In this document: piece by piece, positions 63,211 to 64,000 of the stretch
Position numbering within the stretch: position 1 is the stretch's first letter
Layout: every line of letters begins with the position of its first letter
Assembly: GCA_003439945.1 (NCBI GenBank)
Contig: QVRM01006048.1
Location: 124,001-188,000 of the forward strand
Direction of reading: 5' to 3'
DNA: 64,000 nucleotides
Source: Dermanyssus gallinae
Taxonomy: Eukaryota > Arthropoda > Arachnida > Mesostigmata > Dermanyssidae
Position numbers and translations under genes: made by a program
The notes under the pieces: model-generated
Databases searched by the model: none
What the model saw: only the letters and a program-made list of their open reading frames with translations
What the model was told of the DNA's origin: nothing

Positions 63211-63222
63211 GACGCCTCTACT
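63211..63222. repeat. Target-site duplication, right copy
   Basis: GACGCCTCTACT, identical to 63024-63035. Confidence 0.85.
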
Positions 63223-64000
63223 GGGCGTTGTCAGATCAGAAGCGGATTAGAACAGATTTCCAAAGACCAACTAGCGACCTACCACTTTCATACGATCCCA
63301 AACACTCGTTGTTGTGTTAATAGTAAAAAGTCAATAGTCTTCATAGGAGTACTTAAGGATCTGCGAAAGGCTTGTATATGACTCAAAGTGCACTCTCAGA
63401 CAAACAAGATATTCGCACATCTATGATGGCACAGGCTGCATTTGCATCGTCGAGATCTGCCTACGACTTGGCTTGTCATGTCGCGTCGATAGCCGTCGAA
63501 TTGATCGATGACGAAGGTATGATGTGCGTCCTAAACGTCATATCCTGTCAAGCATAGAGGCAAAACAGGGCAGTCAGTATTTTTCCTATTATGTCTTTTC
63601 TTTTTCCCCTTTTGAGGAAGAAGAAAAAAAAATAGACAGACGTGGGTCATACCATTCCGACATACTTGATCCTGCAGAGTATAACTGGTGCTGGTATTCG
63701 CATTCGACTGCGGCAGATATGTCGATACGGCCGCTTGTCGAACGCGGATTGCCGTTTAGTAGAGGAAACAGCACCTTGTCTTAAGGCTTGAGCCTTGACT
63801 TTGACTTCGTGGCCCGTTAGTTGGTTGTGTTGGCGGGCAAGTGGACGACTGGAAACGAATATTAGCTCAATTGTTAGTATATAGACGCCCTAAAGATCGT
63901 GCTAGCAAATCATGTCCTTTTTCAATTTTCGCACATTCTGTTTCACAATCGTAGTAAATAAACATGCTAGTTTTTTTTCTAAAATAGGGTTTCTGGGCTT
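63223..64000. other. No secure gene
   Basis: Two short + strand frames (63372-63557, 63524-63784) have ordinary composition but no recognised motif. An A-rich run occurs near 63624-63633, and an AATAAA at 63957-63962 is close to the window end. Confidence 0.4.

Overview
This is eukaryotic nuclear DNA. It has spliced exons, very large non-coding spaces, dozens of TA, GA and AAC microsatellites, decayed R1-like non-LTR retrotransposons, a mariner remnant, tRNA-derived SINEs and a U2 snRNA pseudogene. The one secure protein-coding gene is an ephrin with an arthropod-like receptor-binding domain and a GPI-type C-terminus. The overall mix suggests an arthropod, and I infer a chelicerate, perhaps a parasitiform mite or tick. 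Taxonomy is inference only, and nothing suggests a prokaryote.

Layout. Bases 1-2511 hold the last two or three coding exons of the ephrin gene on the + strand; its signal-peptide exon is not visible. Bases 2512-11720 are downstream or 3'UTR-like sequence dense in microsatellites. Bases 11721-19100 are mostly featureless apart from a small exon-like frame at 17334-17534 and a perfect hairpin at 18503-18547. A small-element cluster follows: mariner (19085-19500, -), U2 pseudogene (19906-19985, +) and a tRNA-derived SINE (20641-20824, -). Bases 22000-24400 are GC-rich low-complexity DNA.

Bases 27690-39083 are a graveyard of R1-like LINEs. One relic lies on the - strand at 27690-29430, one on the - strand at 33460-35530, and one on the + strand at 36590-38152 in which a deletion fuses Gag to reverse transcriptase. 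A dispersed ~410-425 bp repeat (34868-35292 and 38676-39083) is entangled with them. Bases 39084-51757 hold no secure gene. Bases 52290-56160 carry an unusual concentration of interrupted AAC/GTT arrays, with a SINE inserted among them at 53251. A different LINE fragment lies at 56951-57796, a third SINE copy at 58251-58409 and a fourth R1-like relic at 58741-59840 (-). A second, unrelated SINE with a perfect 12-bp target-site duplication is at 63036-63210.

No operon, CRISPR array or multi-gene system is present. The ephrin acts alone as a tethered ligand, and the rest of the interpretable content is transposable-element history. The best candidates for something not yet described are the two tRNA-derived SINE families, the ~410-425 bp dispersed repeat and the set of perfect fold-back hairpins.
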